This document shows, piece after piece, positions 8,169 to 17,546 of a stretch of DNA of 53,299 nucleotides. The stretch's first letter is position 1; every line of letters begins with the position of its first letter. Source of the stretch: JBNRMR01 sp050942895 (GTDB lineage: Bacteria; Bacillota; Clostridia; Christensenellales; UBA1750); NCBI GenBank assembly GCA_050942895.1, contig JBMNOE010000018.1:1-53299 (forward strand). The letters run 5' to 3'. The position numbers and the translations under genes are program-made. The notes below the pieces were generated by a model. It was not told where the DNA came from. It did no database searches and saw only the letters and a list, made by a program, of their open reading frames with translations.

Positions 8169-9962
8169 TTGAAAAAAGCGAAACGTCAAATTTCACTTCT
8201 GTTGGCCGTTATTCTAATGGCATCGCTGATGGCTGCCTGTGCAGCGCCTTCGACGACTGCCAGCCCCACGGCCGCAACTGCGACCGCAGCGCCCACAACC
8301 GCCGGCGCCGTAGCAACCGCTGCCCCCGAGGTGGTAGAGCCTGAAAAAGAAGAAATTACCCTTACTGCTTTTGTTCAGCAGTCCGCCACAAGCGAATCGG
8401 GCATCTGGCAGGGCTGGGGTGCAAAGTATCTTTATGACGAAACCAAGATAAAGATCGACTTCTATCCCACCGGAAACGAAGTTGAGCAAAAGCTGCAGCA
8501 GTACCTGGCCGCAGGCGATCTTCCTGATATCATCGGTTTCAAGGGCCTGGACCAGGCGCAGCTTGCAATGGATGCAGGCAAATTGCTGCCCCTTGATCAG
8601 CACGCAGATAAGCTGCCCAGCATTTTTGACAATGAGGTTTACGTAAATGCTGTAAACTATTCCCAGGATTTTACATCCGCAGATACGGGCAATCTCTTGA
8701 TTATGCCCACAGCAATAGGGCCCACGGGCTATAACTCCTTCAACTGGCAGCCAATGCTCCAGTGGGATGCGTTTAAGAAGACCGGGATGGATGCTCCCGC
8801 CACTCTTGAAGGTTACCTGGACCTTATCGAAGCGATGGTAGCTGTGAAGCCCACCACCGAGAACGGCGAAAAGGTTTATGGTTTCTCCCTGTTCTCAGAC
8901 TGGGACAAGCACACTGCTTTGCAGGTGTCCACATTGTCATTCTTCTATGGCATAGACTCCGAGTATGTGTCCCACCTGATGGAGACAAATGTTCTTACCA
9001 AGACCACAAAGTCCGCTTTGGATGACGACAGCTTCTACAGACGCGCCCTTGCTTTCTACTTTGAGGCAAACCAGCGCGGCCTGCTTGACCCTGATTCCAT
9101 GACCCAGACATTCTCCAATGTGGACGCAAAATACTCTGCCGGCCGCGTAATGTTCTCCCACTTCTCCTGGATGACCGGCAGCTATAACTCCCGTTCCTCC
9201 GGCAATGTGGACAATCCAGACGGGCCGGACGGATACGAGGCCATTGTTGCAGATGATATGAAGCTGTATGTCGCTCCCGAGCAGACAATCGGCCGCAACT
9301 GGTACTTTGCTTTAAACAAGGACACAAAGAATGTTGACCGCACCCTGGAGTTCCTTGACTGGTTCTATAACCCCGAAACCATCGCTTACCTGAGCAATGG
9401 CCCTGAGGAAACCATCTGGACCCGTAACGAGTCCGGTGAGCCTTACGTCATCGAAGAGGCGTATAGCATGGTCGACAACAATGCCGATCCCCTTATGCCC
9501 GAAGAGTTCGGCGGCGGAGCGTTCCGCGACGGAATGTTCGCATTTAACACCCCCGGCCTGCAGGCTTCTGTCGTTATGGACGATGGCTACACCCTGGGAT
9601 ACCGCTACTGGCCCCAGCACATCGCCCGCAACCCAACACTCATGAGGCTTGAATGGCGTGAGCGTTTTGATGCCACCGTTCTGCAGGATTATGTAAGCCG
9701 CGGAAACAATATCGCGAACTCAACGCAGGCTGTAAACATGATCACCCCTGCATCAGACGAGCTTGAAATGACGATGTCACAGATTGGCGAAATCGTCAAG
9801 AAGTATTCCTGGCAGATGGTTTATGCTAAGGATCAGGCTGAATTCGACAGCCTCTGGGAAACCATGAAGACCGAAGCTGACGGCCTGGGAATGAGCAAGG
9901 TTGTCGACTACTTCACCGATCAGTGGACCGCTGCGGTAGAAAAGGTTTCCGACTACGAATAA
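8169..9962 (+). CDS. Importer A substrate-binding lipoprotein
   Basis: The protein has 597 residues. A lipoprotein signal peptide ends in the lipobox LMAAC, so Cys24 would be lipidated. An Ala/Thr/Pro-rich linker of about 35 residues follows, then a family-1 type extracellular solute-binding domain of the large LplA kind. Translation starts at a TTG; AAAGGAGGA ends nine bases before it and no suitable ATG lies nearby. It is the last gene of importer A and is followed by a good terminator. It should capture an oligosaccharide on the outer face of the membrane and deliver it to the two permeases. Confidence 0.92.
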   Translation: MKKAKRQISLLLAVILMASLMAACAAPSTTASPTAATATAAPTTAGAVATAAPEVVEPEKEEITLTAFVQQSATSESGIWQGWGAKYLYDETKIKIDFYPTGNEVEQKLQQYLAAGDLPDIIGFKGLDQAQLAMDAGKLLPLDQHADKLPSIFDNEVYVNAVNYSQDFTSADTGNLLIMPTAIGPTGYNSFNWQPMLQWDAFKKTGMDAPATLEGYLDLIEAMVAVKPTTENGEKVYGFSLFSDWDKHTALQVSTLSFFYGIDSEYVSHLMETNVLTKTTKSALDDDSFYRRALAFYFEANQRGLLDPDSMTQTFSNVDAKYSAGRVMFSHFSWMTGSYNSRSSGNVDNPDGPDGYEAIVADDMKLYVAPEQTIGRNWYFALNKDTKNVDRTLEFLDWFYNPETIAYLSNGPEETIWTRNESGEPYVIEEAYSMVDNNADPLMPEEFGGGAFRDGMFAFNTPGLQASVVMDDGYTLGYRYWPQHIARNPTLMRLEWRERFDATVLQDYVSRGNNIANSTQAVNMITPASDELEMTMSQIGEIVKKYSWQMVYAKDQAEFDSLWETMKTEADGLGMSKVVDYFTDQWTAAVEKVSDYE

Positions 9963-10007
9963 ACAATAAATAATAAACTATTTTATTGTAAATTGCCCCC
10001 TTCAGGG

Positions 10008-10043
10008 AAGCCCGTCCGGCATCAAATGCTGGGCGGGCTTTCT
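10008..10043 (+). terminator. Terminator of importer A operon
   Basis: Arms AGCCCGTCCGGCA (10009-10021) and TGCTGGGCGGGCT (10027-10039) pair almost completely over 13 positions and are followed by TTCTCT. It lies 46 bases after the binding-protein stop codon. Confidence 0.75.
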
Positions 10044-10491
10044 CTGTGCTGAAAAACATTTGCTCTGTTGATGAAAAAATCCCCTCAGTTTTTAAATATA
10101 ATTCTTCTAAGGCCTTGACCGAATATCGAGCTAAGCTAATCGTTCAAAAACAATCTGCTAAATTAGCGAAAGAAAGGCCGCTTAAACACGCCGTTTACCA
10201 TCAACACCTGCGGGGTTTTTCATGGTCCAAAACCGCGCATTGCCCGCCAGCAGATCGCCTTTGTGCGGAATACTTTGGCGGGAATGCTTTAGTAAAAAGC
10301 CGAATGGGTTTTCGCCTCCATTGAGCAGGCCCATAAGAAAAACCGAATCTTGCATGACTGTGCATCTTCAAAGAACATTATAACAAGGTTTGTTCAATCT
10401 CCGGCAAAATATGAAGAACGCCGGTCAGGAAAACTCCCCAACCGGCAATTAAAATTGTATTTCCCTGCGCTGCTGATGACCTTGCTGATAA
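10044..10491. other. Gene-poor region with a large imperfect hairpin
   Basis: I see no convincing gene. A 92-codon frame at 10046-10324 has a composition unlike its neighbours, no ribosome site and no recognisable domain. The region contains an imperfect inverted repeat, GCATTGCCCGCCA at 10237-10249 against TGGCGGGAATGC at 10276-10287, with one bulged base. A smaller hairpin (GCCGGT/ACCGGC, about 10421-10445) lies near the end of the OsmC-like gene and may terminate it. The block may be a decayed interspersed repeat. Confidence 0.35.
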
Positions 10492-10881
10492 TCACTCTTC
10501 TGACTCCTTAAGCACAACATTTGCGCCGCTGACCAGAGTGTTGCCGATGGTGCAGCCCCGTTCGGCGATAATCATGGCCTTCCGCTTGTACTCGGGCTCC
10601 AAATCCGGGAACTTCACCGACACCTTAAAATCCGTCAAACGGTTTTTTATGCCTTCAGCCTTAGATGCGGCGACATGTACGTCAAAGCCCTCAGGGCCCA
10701 AAGAAATGCCGTCCCGCTTAAACAGTGCGGTCAATGTAATCGAAACGCATAGGCCCAAAGATGCCTCCAGCAGTTCCCTGGGGTTCAGCCCCTCCATACC
10801 GGCGGTCAAACTGCCCAGAGCCTGCCGGCCGGCCTCGTTATATATTTCATTCTGCCCGTCCTTATACCTTATGATCGTCAT
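10492..10881 (-). CDS. OsmC-family peroxide/redox protein
   Basis: The protein has about 129 residues and the OsmC/Ohr fold. The two family cysteines appear as LEASLGLCVSITL (about residue 45) and AERGCTIGNTL (about residue 110), the pair used for thiol-dependent reduction of organic hydroperoxides in characterised members. GGGAGG would sit directly on the ATG at 10887, so the ATG at 10881, seven bases from that site, is the better start. On the minus strand, a TATAAT box (10925-10930) lies about 45 bases upstream. It is monocistronic, and substrate range within the family varies. Confidence 0.88.
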   Translation of the reverse strand: MTIIRYKDGQNEIYNEAGRQALGSLTAGMEGLNPRELLEASLGLCVSITLTALFKRDGISLGPEGFDVHVAASKAEGIKNRLTDFKVSVKFPDLEPEYKRKAMIIAERGCTIGNTLVSGANVVLKESEE

Positions 10882-10922
10882 TTTCATCCCTCCCTGCCGT
10901 TTTAAATCATACCTTTACACTG

Positions 10923-11006
10923 TTATTATAGCATGTTTATGGGCGTGCTAAGCCTACCCGCCTACCCGCAATTTCCTGCGGAAATAGCTAAACTTATTAT
11001 AGCATG
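10923..11006. repeat. Two copies of TTATTATAGCATG
   Basis: The 13-base sequence TTATTATAGCATG occurs at 10923-10935 and again at 10994-11006, 71 bases apart, between the OsmC-like gene and the MscS-type gene. On the minus strand each copy contains TATAAT and may act as a -10 element for the OsmC-like gene. No clear -35 partner was found. Confidence 0.4.
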
Positions 11007-11178
11007 AATTCGGCCCGAGCGTCTTATTTTTTGCGGAAAGGATGTGCGGCGCAAAGTTTTGGCTGATTGCGGGCATGATATTTATGCATACTGCGTATTT
11101 ATATGCGCTTTTGTTTGAAGAAGTTCAGCATTTGTGTTACGCTATATGAATATAGTTCTTTGCGCAGGAGGGTTCGTT

Positions 11179-12231
11179 TTGCGGGAAAATCTTGATCTGG
11201 TGTTTTTGGGCAACACGGTGCTTGATTATCTGGTGTTTTTGGGCTCATTGGCCTTAAGCCTGATACTGCTGACGGTAATAAAGCGCGTACTTTTGCGCGA
11301 GATCTCCGTTCGGGCAAAAGAAGCGCCGGCATCCAGGGAGAATGCCCTGATGCGGGGTGCGCGAAAATATCTGCTGCCCTTAATGTATATCAGCGCGCTT
11401 TATCTGAACGCAAAATGGCTGAGCATCCCCGACAGCGCAACGCGAGTGGCGGACATCGCCGCATTGGCACTTGCCATGATTCTGGGCTCCGCCTTTTTAT
11501 GCAATCTGCTTGAATTCATATTCGGCAAGCATCTGGATCAAAAGAACAGAGGCAATGAAAAGAGCGCGATGATCTGGTTTCGCGCTCTGGTCAGGACGTT
11601 CGTTTGGACCTGCACACTGCTCTTGTTTTTGGAAAACCAGAATATCGAAATCACCGCAATTGTGGCGGGCCTGGGTATCGGCGGCATTGCCATCGCCTTC
11701 GCAGCCCAGACCATACTGGAGGATATTTTCAGCTTTGTATCGATTATTTTCGACCGGCCATTTGAGCTGGGCGATTTCATCGCTGTAGACGATATGCTAG
11801 GCTCGGTGGAGCATATAGGAATCAAAACAACGAGGCTTAGGAGCCTGAGCGGCGAGCAGCTTGTCTTTTCTAACAAAGACCTGACCAGCTCGCGGGTGAA
11901 AAACTACAAGCGGATGGAGCGCCGCCGCGCAGTGTTCGCTTTCGGCGTCAAATACGATACCTCCGGCGAGCTTCTCAGGGAAATGCCGGGCATTATCAGG
12001 AAAATTATTGAGAGTATCGAAAACGCAGTGTTTGACCGTGCGCATTTTAAGGCCTTCGGTGAATTCAGCCTTGACTTTGAGGTTGTCTATTATGTTGACA
12101 GCCGCGATTATTCTTTATATATGGACATACAGCAGTCCATCAATTTAAGGCTTAAGGAGGCCTTGGAAAACCGTGGAGTGCAGTTTGCTCTCTCCACCCA
12201 CAGGCAGAATATTAACGAGTCCGAAAATTAA
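11179..12231 (+). CDS. MscS-family small mechanosensitive channel
   Basis: The protein is about 350 residues. Several N-terminal helices precede the pore region IVAGLGIGGIAIAFAAQTILED and the beta domain SIIFDRPFELGDFI, followed by RLRSLSGEQLVFSNKDL. These are diagnostic of MscS proteins, which open under membrane tension and release small solutes during osmotic downshock. The TTG at 11179 is preferred because AGGAGGG ends six bases ahead of it; an upstream GTG at 11134 lacks a ribosome site. It is a single-gene unit ending in a hairpin shared with the opposing gene. Confidence 0.9.
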   Translation: MRENLDLVFLGNTVLDYLVFLGSLALSLILLTVIKRVLLREISVRAKEAPASRENALMRGARKYLLPLMYISALYLNAKWLSIPDSATRVADIAALALAMILGSAFLCNLLEFIFGKHLDQKNRGNEKSAMIWFRALVRTFVWTCTLLLFLENQNIEITAIVAGLGIGGIAIAFAAQTILEDIFSFVSIIFDRPFELGDFIAVDDMLGSVEHIGIKTTRLRSLSGEQLVFSNKDLTSSRVKNYKRMERRRAVFAFGVKYDTSGELLREMPGIIRKIIESIENAVFDRAHFKAFGEFSLDFEVVYYVDSRDYSLYMDIQQSINLRLKEALENRGVQFALSTHRQNINESEN

Positions 12232-12255
12232 AAAACAAAGCAAAAACACATAATC

Positions 12256-12299
12256 AGGGCCGTCTCGCGTTATAGCTGCGCAACGGCCCTTTCTCTTTT
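12256..12299. terminator. Bidirectional terminator between the MscS-type gene and oligogalacturonate lyase
   Basis: Arms AGGGCCGT (12256-12263) and ACGGCCCT (12283-12290) pair perfectly. TTCTCTTTT follows on the plus strand, and a T-rich stretch follows on the minus strand. It sits between two convergent stop codons. Confidence 0.75.
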
Positions 12300-12319
12300 C
12301 GATGCTTTATGAAAAGACT

Positions 12320-13369
12320 TTAAAACTCCGGTATATCCGCTATGAAAACTCCGGGTTTTCCATAGTGATCGGTGGTGAAAATAGCCTTGTTTGTGTTGTA
12401 TGATACTGTGACATGGGGGTGGAACCGGGACATTCCTTTTTCCCAGGACATCTTCTGATAGCACAGCACTTGCGCCTCGCCTGTCTCCAGCTTCACGATG
12501 TACATCTCGCCGTCGCCCAGCTTGCTATCGCAGATGATGTATCGGTCATCGGCGGTAATTGTGCCGTGTTCGTTGTCCAGGTCAAAGAGGGTTTCTTCCT
12601 TGTCATCATCCACATCATAAGAGGAGAAGAACACCTTCCCATCCCGGCGGACGGTAAAGTACAGCTTCTTTTCTGTGTTGCCCCAAAACTCGTGGCCCGC
12701 AGCCTCACTCTCACCGTCGTCATGGGCGCGTACACGCCTGTTGTTTGTGCCGTCGGCGTTTATAAGCCACATGCGGGCTTTTATCAATTCCCAGGTTCCC
12801 TCATGGGCGTAAAGGATCAGATCATGGTCCTTGGGGCAGAATTGGCAGTGGCGAACCGGCTGAGCACCATGAATGATGATCTTTTTTTCGCCTGTTTCAA
12901 AATCAATGACGATTAGGCCGAAGTCCGGAGCGGCCTCATAGAAGCAGACCAGCTTTTTGCCGTCCCAGCTTGGAAAAGCGCCGGAGCATTTGGTCACGCC
13001 CTCCCCTGCCAGCTCCTTTGCATCCAGGATGATCTCCTCCTCAAGATTATCAAAACGCACGGCCTTTATGCAGCCGTCCTCGCCAAAAAACACCTTTTCG
13101 CCATCCCGCGAGATATAGCCGAAATAGTCGAGATTCTTGTTCTCGGTGAGCTGGGTGACCAGGCTTGTTTCAATATCCATGACGAACAGGTTATTGCCTC
13201 CGTCCTTTTCTGACTGATAAACCACTTTTTTATCATCAGGGGAAAAGCTCCTGTTGTGAAAGTACAGATGGTTGCTTGCGTAATCTTCGTCGGTTATCCG
13301 CACAACCTTTGGGCTTATTCCGCCAATATCCACCTGCTGCGGTACAAATGTAAAGGTATCGCCCTTCAT
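12320..13369 (-). CDS. ogl: Oligogalacturonate lyase (polysaccharide lyase family 22)
   Basis: The protein is 349 residues long and forms a beta-propeller with TolB-like repeats (for example SFSPDDKKVVYQSEKDGGNNLFVMD would be blade 1). PL22 enzymes split unsaturated digalacturonate into 5-keto-4-deoxyuronate units in the cytoplasm. Conserved features visible are GHEFWG near residue 235 and the metal-binding HPH in SRFHPHVT near residue 320. There is no signal peptide, which fits a cytoplasmic enzyme. The ATG at 13369 has GGAGG five bases ahead of it. It lies 105 bases after importer B on the same strand and is probably co-transcribed, so importer B may bring in oligogalacturonides. Confidence 0.85.
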   Translation of the reverse strand: MKGDTFTFVPQQVDIGGISPKVVRITDEDYASNHLYFHNRSFSPDDKKVVYQSEKDGGNNLFVMDIETSLVTQLTENKNLDYFGYISRDGEKVFFGEDGCIKAVRFDNLEEEIILDAKELAGEGVTKCSGAFPSWDGKKLVCFYEAAPDFGLIVIDFETGEKKIIIHGAQPVRHCQFCPKDHDLILYAHEGTWELIKARMWLINADGTNNRRVRAHDDGESEAAGHEFWGNTEKKLYFTVRRDGKVFFSSYDVDDDKEETLFDLDNEHGTITADDRYIICDSKLGDGEMYIVKLETGEAQVLCYQKMSWEKGMSRFHPHVTVSYNTNKAIFTTDHYGKPGVFIADIPEF

Positions 13370-13405
13370 TTTCTCCTCCGTTTCTTCATTCCATTCGGCC
13401 TGCGC

Positions 13406-13433
13406 GGCGCGGAAAAAGCAAATTCCCCGCGCC
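13406..13433 (-). other. GC-rich hairpin between importer B and the lyase gene
   Basis: GGCGCGG (13406-13412) pairs with CCGCGCC (13427-13433). There is no T-tract, so this is more likely an mRNA-processing or stabilising element at the 3' end of the binding-protein message than a full terminator. Confidence 0.4.
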
Positions 13434-13474
13434 ACGGCCGTGATGGATTGTGATAGATTATAACACCATTCTAC

Positions 13475-15106
13475 TTATCTGGCGTTGTATCTGTCAAGGG
13501 CAGCCTGCTGTATCTGGGTGGCTCTTTCAATATTCCAGCTCTTAATGGTCTGCACATAATTATCCCAGTTATCAAAGGACTCTGTGCCCAGCACGAACTT
13601 CATCGACATGCTGTCCGCATAGGTGTTTATGTCCGCCATTATGCTGGCAAACTCGGTGCTTTCCTCCACCGAGTAGGACACGCGCGGGAATGACCTGTGC
13701 TCCCAGTTCTGCGTGGACCAAAGGTCGCAGGCGGCCTTCTGTTCGGGCTTTTCATAGTTCGCAAGGAACACGGCCTCCAAAGACAGATAAGGCGGAGGGC
13801 CCTTGATGTGGCGAACCGAGCACTTGGCCATCTGAGCGTCAACAGTCAGCAGTCCTTCGGGATCATAAAGAGCGTGATCAAAGAAATGCTTTTCACCGTC
13901 ATCGCCGACATAGTATGACTCGCCTTCAACGCCCCAGTTCAGTAGCGTGGCGCCTTCCTCGCTATAGCCGTAGTCCAGCACACGCATGGCGATCTCAAGC
14001 TGGTCGCAGCTTTGGGAAATGCCTACCTGGCGGTCAAAAGGATAGCCGCCCGTGTAGAGGGGCAGAATGCCTTTTTCAAGAGAGGGATACATGGCGCCCA
14101 CCACCGTGAATGTGGGATTGTCCTTGTTGGCATCCATGTATGCGCCTATGCCGTTGCCGCCCGACGCAAAGTTTGAGAAGGCGGTGCCGGCGGACATGGC
14201 GTTGTTCATGGTGGTTGTATCCATTGTGGGCATATTGCTATCAATCAGGCCATCAGCATACCACTGGGCCATCTGCATCAGGAATTCTTTATACCCTTCC
14301 TGGATGTAGGCATAGTAGACAACGTCCTCGGTATCCCCAAACCATGCGCCCTTAGAGACGCCATAGGCTGGCTGGAAGCTTTCGCAGATATTTCCCCATG
14401 AGCCGATGAAGGGTGACATCTGAGGGTATGCTGCCTTGACTGCACGAAGAACGGTATCCCACTCATCAATGGTTTCAGGGGTTTCATATCCCAGCTCAGC
14501 AAGGATGTCGCCCCGCAGCAATGGTCCCTGGGTGGATAGCTGAATCACGCCGTCCTTGATTATCGGGAAAACGTAGTAATCGCCGTTGTCGTCCTTGGCC
14601 TCTTTCATCATCTCGGGATGCTTCTCATAATAGGCCATTATGTTCGGCGCCCAGTCATATACGTGATCGGTCAACTTCGCTAAAACGCCATCGTTATACA
14701 GCGCCATTAGCCCGCCCGAATAGTTCATCAGGCTGTAGTTGATGATGTCGGTGTATTCCCCCGATGCCAGCATCATGTTGAACTGCTCTTTTTCTATGCC
14801 GGCGGCAGGGGTGTTCCAATCGAACTCAACTCCCACTGCTTCCTTCCATAGCTGAACTATTGGCAGGTCATCATAGCTTTCATAGAATCCAGCCAGCTTT
14901 TGATGGAACTGGCCAAAATACGACAGCTTTGGGTTCCCCTCAAGGGGATAAGAAAACTCCGCGTTGCCTGTCTGGGCTGTCTGACCTGTGCTTTGCGCTG
15001 CTTGCTGGCCGGAACCGGAGCTTGACTGACCGCCGTTGCTGCACCCCAGCACCGCAAACATCATAGCAGCAACAATCAACAGAGCCATCAGTTTCTTTGC
15101 TTTCAT
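13475..15106 (-). CDS. Importer B substrate-binding lipoprotein
   Basis: The protein has 543 residues. The signal peptide ends in the lipobox AVLGC with Cys22 as the lipid anchor, followed by a Ser/Gln-rich linker and a large LplA-type solute-binding domain. AGGAGGT precedes the ATG. It is the third gene of a permease-permease-binding-protein operon transcribed from about 17254, with an oligogalacturonate lyase after it. The neighbouring lyase suggests a pectic oligosaccharide ligand, but the binding residues cannot be judged by eye. Confidence 0.92.
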   Translation of the reverse strand: MKAKKLMALLIVAAMMFAVLGCSNGGQSSSGSGQQAAQSTGQTAQTGNAEFSYPLEGNPKLSYFGQFHQKLAGFYESYDDLPIVQLWKEAVGVEFDWNTPAAGIEKEQFNMMLASGEYTDIINYSLMNYSGGLMALYNDGVLAKLTDHVYDWAPNIMAYYEKHPEMMKEAKDDNGDYYVFPIIKDGVIQLSTQGPLLRGDILAELGYETPETIDEWDTVLRAVKAAYPQMSPFIGSWGNICESFQPAYGVSKGAWFGDTEDVVYYAYIQEGYKEFLMQMAQWYADGLIDSNMPTMDTTTMNNAMSAGTAFSNFASGGNGIGAYMDANKDNPTFTVVGAMYPSLEKGILPLYTGGYPFDRQVGISQSCDQLEIAMRVLDYGYSEEGATLLNWGVEGESYYVGDDGEKHFFDHALYDPEGLLTVDAQMAKCSVRHIKGPPPYLSLEAVFLANYEKPEQKAACDLWSTQNWEHRSFPRVSYSVEESTEFASIMADINTYADSMSMKFVLGTESFDNWDNYVQTIKSWNIERATQIQQAALDRYNAR

Positions 15107-15212
15107 TTTCTACCTCCTTTTTTAAATGCGACCTCCGCTCTTGGCGGCCTTTGTTTCTTATCTTCATCTGCTTTCGCAGAAAAACAGTTTGTTTACACGC
15201 TTGTCAGCATTT

Positions 15213-16094
15213 TTAGCCTTTTACTGCGCCCACCATCACCCCCTTGACAAAATACTTTTGCAGAAAAGGGTAGAGCAGCAGTATGGGCAATGTAACGACA
15301 ACAATTGTTGAATACTTGATGGTCTCAGAAATGAATGCGTCGTCATCGCCGGATGTGGAAAGGGACCGCTCCATCGAGACAGTGTTTTGGATGATCATCT
15401 CCCTCAGCAGAAGCTGCAGGGGGTAAAGCTCTCTTTTGCGAATATACAGCATTGCGCTGAACCACGAGTTCCAGTGGCTGACGCCATAATATAACAGCAA
15501 AACAGCGATGGTCGGAACCACCAACGGCACCATTATGCGAATCAATATGACGAGCTGCGATGCGCCGTCAATTTTTGCGGATTCCTCCAGACTGTCGGGC
15601 ACCGTCTCAAAGGCTGTGCGCATTATGATCAAATTGAAGGTGTTTACCGCGGCGGGAATAATGAGCGCCCACAACGAGCCATATAGCCCTATATTTCTGA
15701 CAACAAGATAGGTGGGAATCATGCCGCCGGAAAAGTAGCGGGTAAAAAGGGTCATCAGCGTTAAAAACCTTCGCATGCCAATCTGCCTTCTGGAAAGCAC
15801 ATATGCCCCGACTATTGTCATCAGCATGTTGAGCGTGGTGCCAACCACAACCACAAAGAGCGTATTTTTATAGCCCGTCCATATGCTGCTGTTTCTGAAA
15901 ACAACTTTATATGATGTCAAGCTGAAGCCGATGGGCCGAAAAATTAGATTGCCCGTGTAGCGCATATACTCGCTTGGAACACTGAATGAAACAAACAGCA
16001 CATATAAAAGTGGGTACAGCGTCACAACTACAAGGATACACATGCCTAAAACATTTACTATGTTAAATATCCTCTCACCAAGAGATTCCCTCAT
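15213..16094 (-). CDS. Importer B permease 2 (LplC-type CUT1 sugar ABC permease)
   Basis: The protein has 293 residues and six membrane helices. The coupling loop is LEESAKIDGASQLVILIRIMVPLVVP, and the family end YPFLQKYFVKGVMVGAVKG is present. The ATG at 16094 has AGAGGG close upstream; an in-frame TTG at 16118 would overlap the preceding gene and lacks a site. It begins 17 bases after permease 1. Confidence 0.92.
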   Translation of the reverse strand: MRESLGERIFNIVNVLGMCILVVVTLYPLLYVLFVSFSVPSEYMRYTGNLIFRPIGFSLTSYKVVFRNSSIWTGYKNTLFVVVVGTTLNMLMTIVGAYVLSRRQIGMRRFLTLMTLFTRYFSGGMIPTYLVVRNIGLYGSLWALIIPAAVNTFNLIIMRTAFETVPDSLEESAKIDGASQLVILIRIMVPLVVPTIAVLLLYYGVSHWNSWFSAMLYIRKRELYPLQLLLREMIIQNTVSMERSLSTSGDDDAFISETIKYSTIVVVTLPILLLYPFLQKYFVKGVMVGAVKG

Positions 16095-16111
16095 AATAAT
16101 CCCTCTCTTTC

Positions 16112-17086
16112 CTACCAAAGGCTCATCTGGCTGACTCTCTTGCTCAGCGAATTAACGCTTACGACAAGCGCAAAACTGATCACTGAGTTGAAAAGGCCCA
16201 CTGCCGAACTGAAGCTCCAGTCCGTGTTTTCTATGCCGCGTCGGTAGACATATGAGGAGATCACATCCGCCGTATCATATATGGAGGGATTGTATAGCAA
16301 TATAACCTTTTCCCCTCCCATGGACATGATCCTACCAACACGCATTATAAACAGCACCACTATGGTGGGCATGATTCCCGGCATTGTGATATGCACTGCC
16401 TTTTTAAACCTGCCTGCGCCGTCTATTTCGGCGGCCTCATACAGTTCCTGGTCAATCCCCGCAAGAGCCGCCAGATATATGATGCTGCCCCAGCCGACCT
16501 CCTGCCATATGCCCGAAATAACATATATTGGAACAAAGGCTTTTGGATTACTCAGCAGAGATTGCTGAGGATATCCAAACTTGGTGAGAATATTGGTGAT
16601 AAAGCCATTGCTCTTTGTGAACTGTATTATCATGCCGCAAACAACCACCAGCGAAATAAAATGCGGCATATATGTGATTGTTTGAACCGTTCTTGCAAAG
16701 CGCTTTGATTTAAGCTCATTTATCAGCAAAGCCAGCAGCACCGGGGCCGGAAACCCAAAAAGCAAGCTTGAAAAGCTGAGAACCAAAGTGTTTCTCAGCA
16801 GTATCCAGAAATAATAGCTTGAAAAGAATGCGTTGAAATGTGCCATTCCCACCCAAGGGCTTGCCGCTATGCCGATTGCGGGCCTGTAGTTTTTAAAGGC
16901 GATCACCGCACCATACATGGGTGCGTAATGAAAGATCAAATAAAACACAAGCACGGGCATGAAGATGATGTACAGTTCCCGGTTAATGCGCAAGTCTTTG
17001 ACCACGCGCCTAAAAACCGTTCCCTTCCCCGTGGCAGCGTCGCCCGCATTCGGCTGCCTATTAAATGTGACCTGGCTTCGTGACAT
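16112..17086 (-). CDS. Importer B permease 1 (LplB-type CUT1 sugar ABC permease)
   Basis: The protein has 324 residues with six membrane helices after a short polar N-terminus. The opening motif FHYAPMYGAVIAFKNYRP and the coupling loop ELYEAAEIDGAGRFKKAVHITMPG are typical. The ATG at 17086 was chosen for the AGGAGG nearby. It is the first gene of importer B. Confidence 0.92.
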   Translation of the reverse strand: MSRSQVTFNRQPNAGDAATGKGTVFRRVVKDLRINRELYIIFMPVLVFYLIFHYAPMYGAVIAFKNYRPAIGIAASPWVGMAHFNAFFSSYYFWILLRNTLVLSFSSLLFGFPAPVLLALLINELKSKRFARTVQTITYMPHFISLVVVCGMIIQFTKSNGFITNILTKFGYPQQSLLSNPKAFVPIYVISGIWQEVGWGSIIYLAALAGIDQELYEAAEIDGAGRFKKAVHITMPGIMPTIVVLFIMRVGRIMSMGGEKVILLYNPSIYDTADVISSYVYRRGIENTDWSFSSAVGLFNSVISFALVVSVNSLSKRVSQMSLW

Positions 17087-17260
17087 CGTTTTCCTCCTTG
17101 CTTCCAATGCGGATAAAGCGTCCTTTGCGTTAGCAGCCGTATATAGCTGTTAAAAGGCTGCTTACTTAATCAGAGCAATGAATCTTCAGGATTTTCATGA
17201 CGATCAACACAGTAGTTTTTCGCGAAACTCTTTTTGTTATTTACTTTGTATTTTGATTAA

Positions 17261-17288
17261 ATCATATCATGCTGTTAAAAAAAGTCAA
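17261..17288 (-). promoter_or_regulatory. Sigma-A type promoter for importer B
   Basis: TTGACT, 16-base spacer, TATGAT on the minus strand. The predicted start of transcription is near 17254. Confidence 0.6.
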
Positions 17289-17490
17289 GCATTTTCTTTT
17301 GACTTTTTAAAATTTATTTTATAATTTGAAATTAAAGTTTGCATTTTGAATTACTTAAAATCAAATAAAGACAAACGCGCCGGCAGCCGAATCCAAACGG
17401 CAGCCTTTCTTTCTGTTTAAAACAGGCTGTAAATTATAAAGATATATGGAAAACTACAGTCGCAGATATGCGGCAAAAAATTAAATGAAA

Positions 17491-17532
17491 CGAAAAAAGC
17501 GGCGATGCCAGGCTTTTGATATAGCACGCCGC
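17491..17532 (-). terminator. Terminator of the membrane AraC regulator gene
   Basis: On the minus strand GCGGCGTGC (17524-17532) pairs with GCATCGCCGC (17499-17508) with one bulged base, followed by six T residues. It lies 15 bases after the regulator stop codon. Confidence 0.75.
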
Positions 17533-17546
17533 AAAGAGTCCTTCCT

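Larger units (their letters stand above)
17087..17546 (-). promoter_or_regulatory. Control region of importer B
   Basis: This 460-base stretch has no gene. On the minus strand TTGACT (17283-17288), a 16-base spacer and TATGAT (17261-17266) form a good promoter, preceded by a very AT-rich tract (17289-17380) that could act as an UP element or regulator site. The leader of about 165 bases contains a hairpin, AGCAGCC/GGCTGCT at 17132-17162. Beyond 17400 lies the terminator of the upstream regulator gene. Confidence 0.6.

Noticed and set aside
10046..10324. A 92-codon plus-strand frame between importer A and the OsmC-like gene
   Set aside because: It has no ribosome site, no recognisable domain, starts inside the tail of a terminator, and spans an imperfect inverted repeat. 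I treat it as non-coding.
10923..11006. CRISPR-like or tandem repeat array
   Set aside because: Only two short copies are present and each can be explained as a promoter -10 element.
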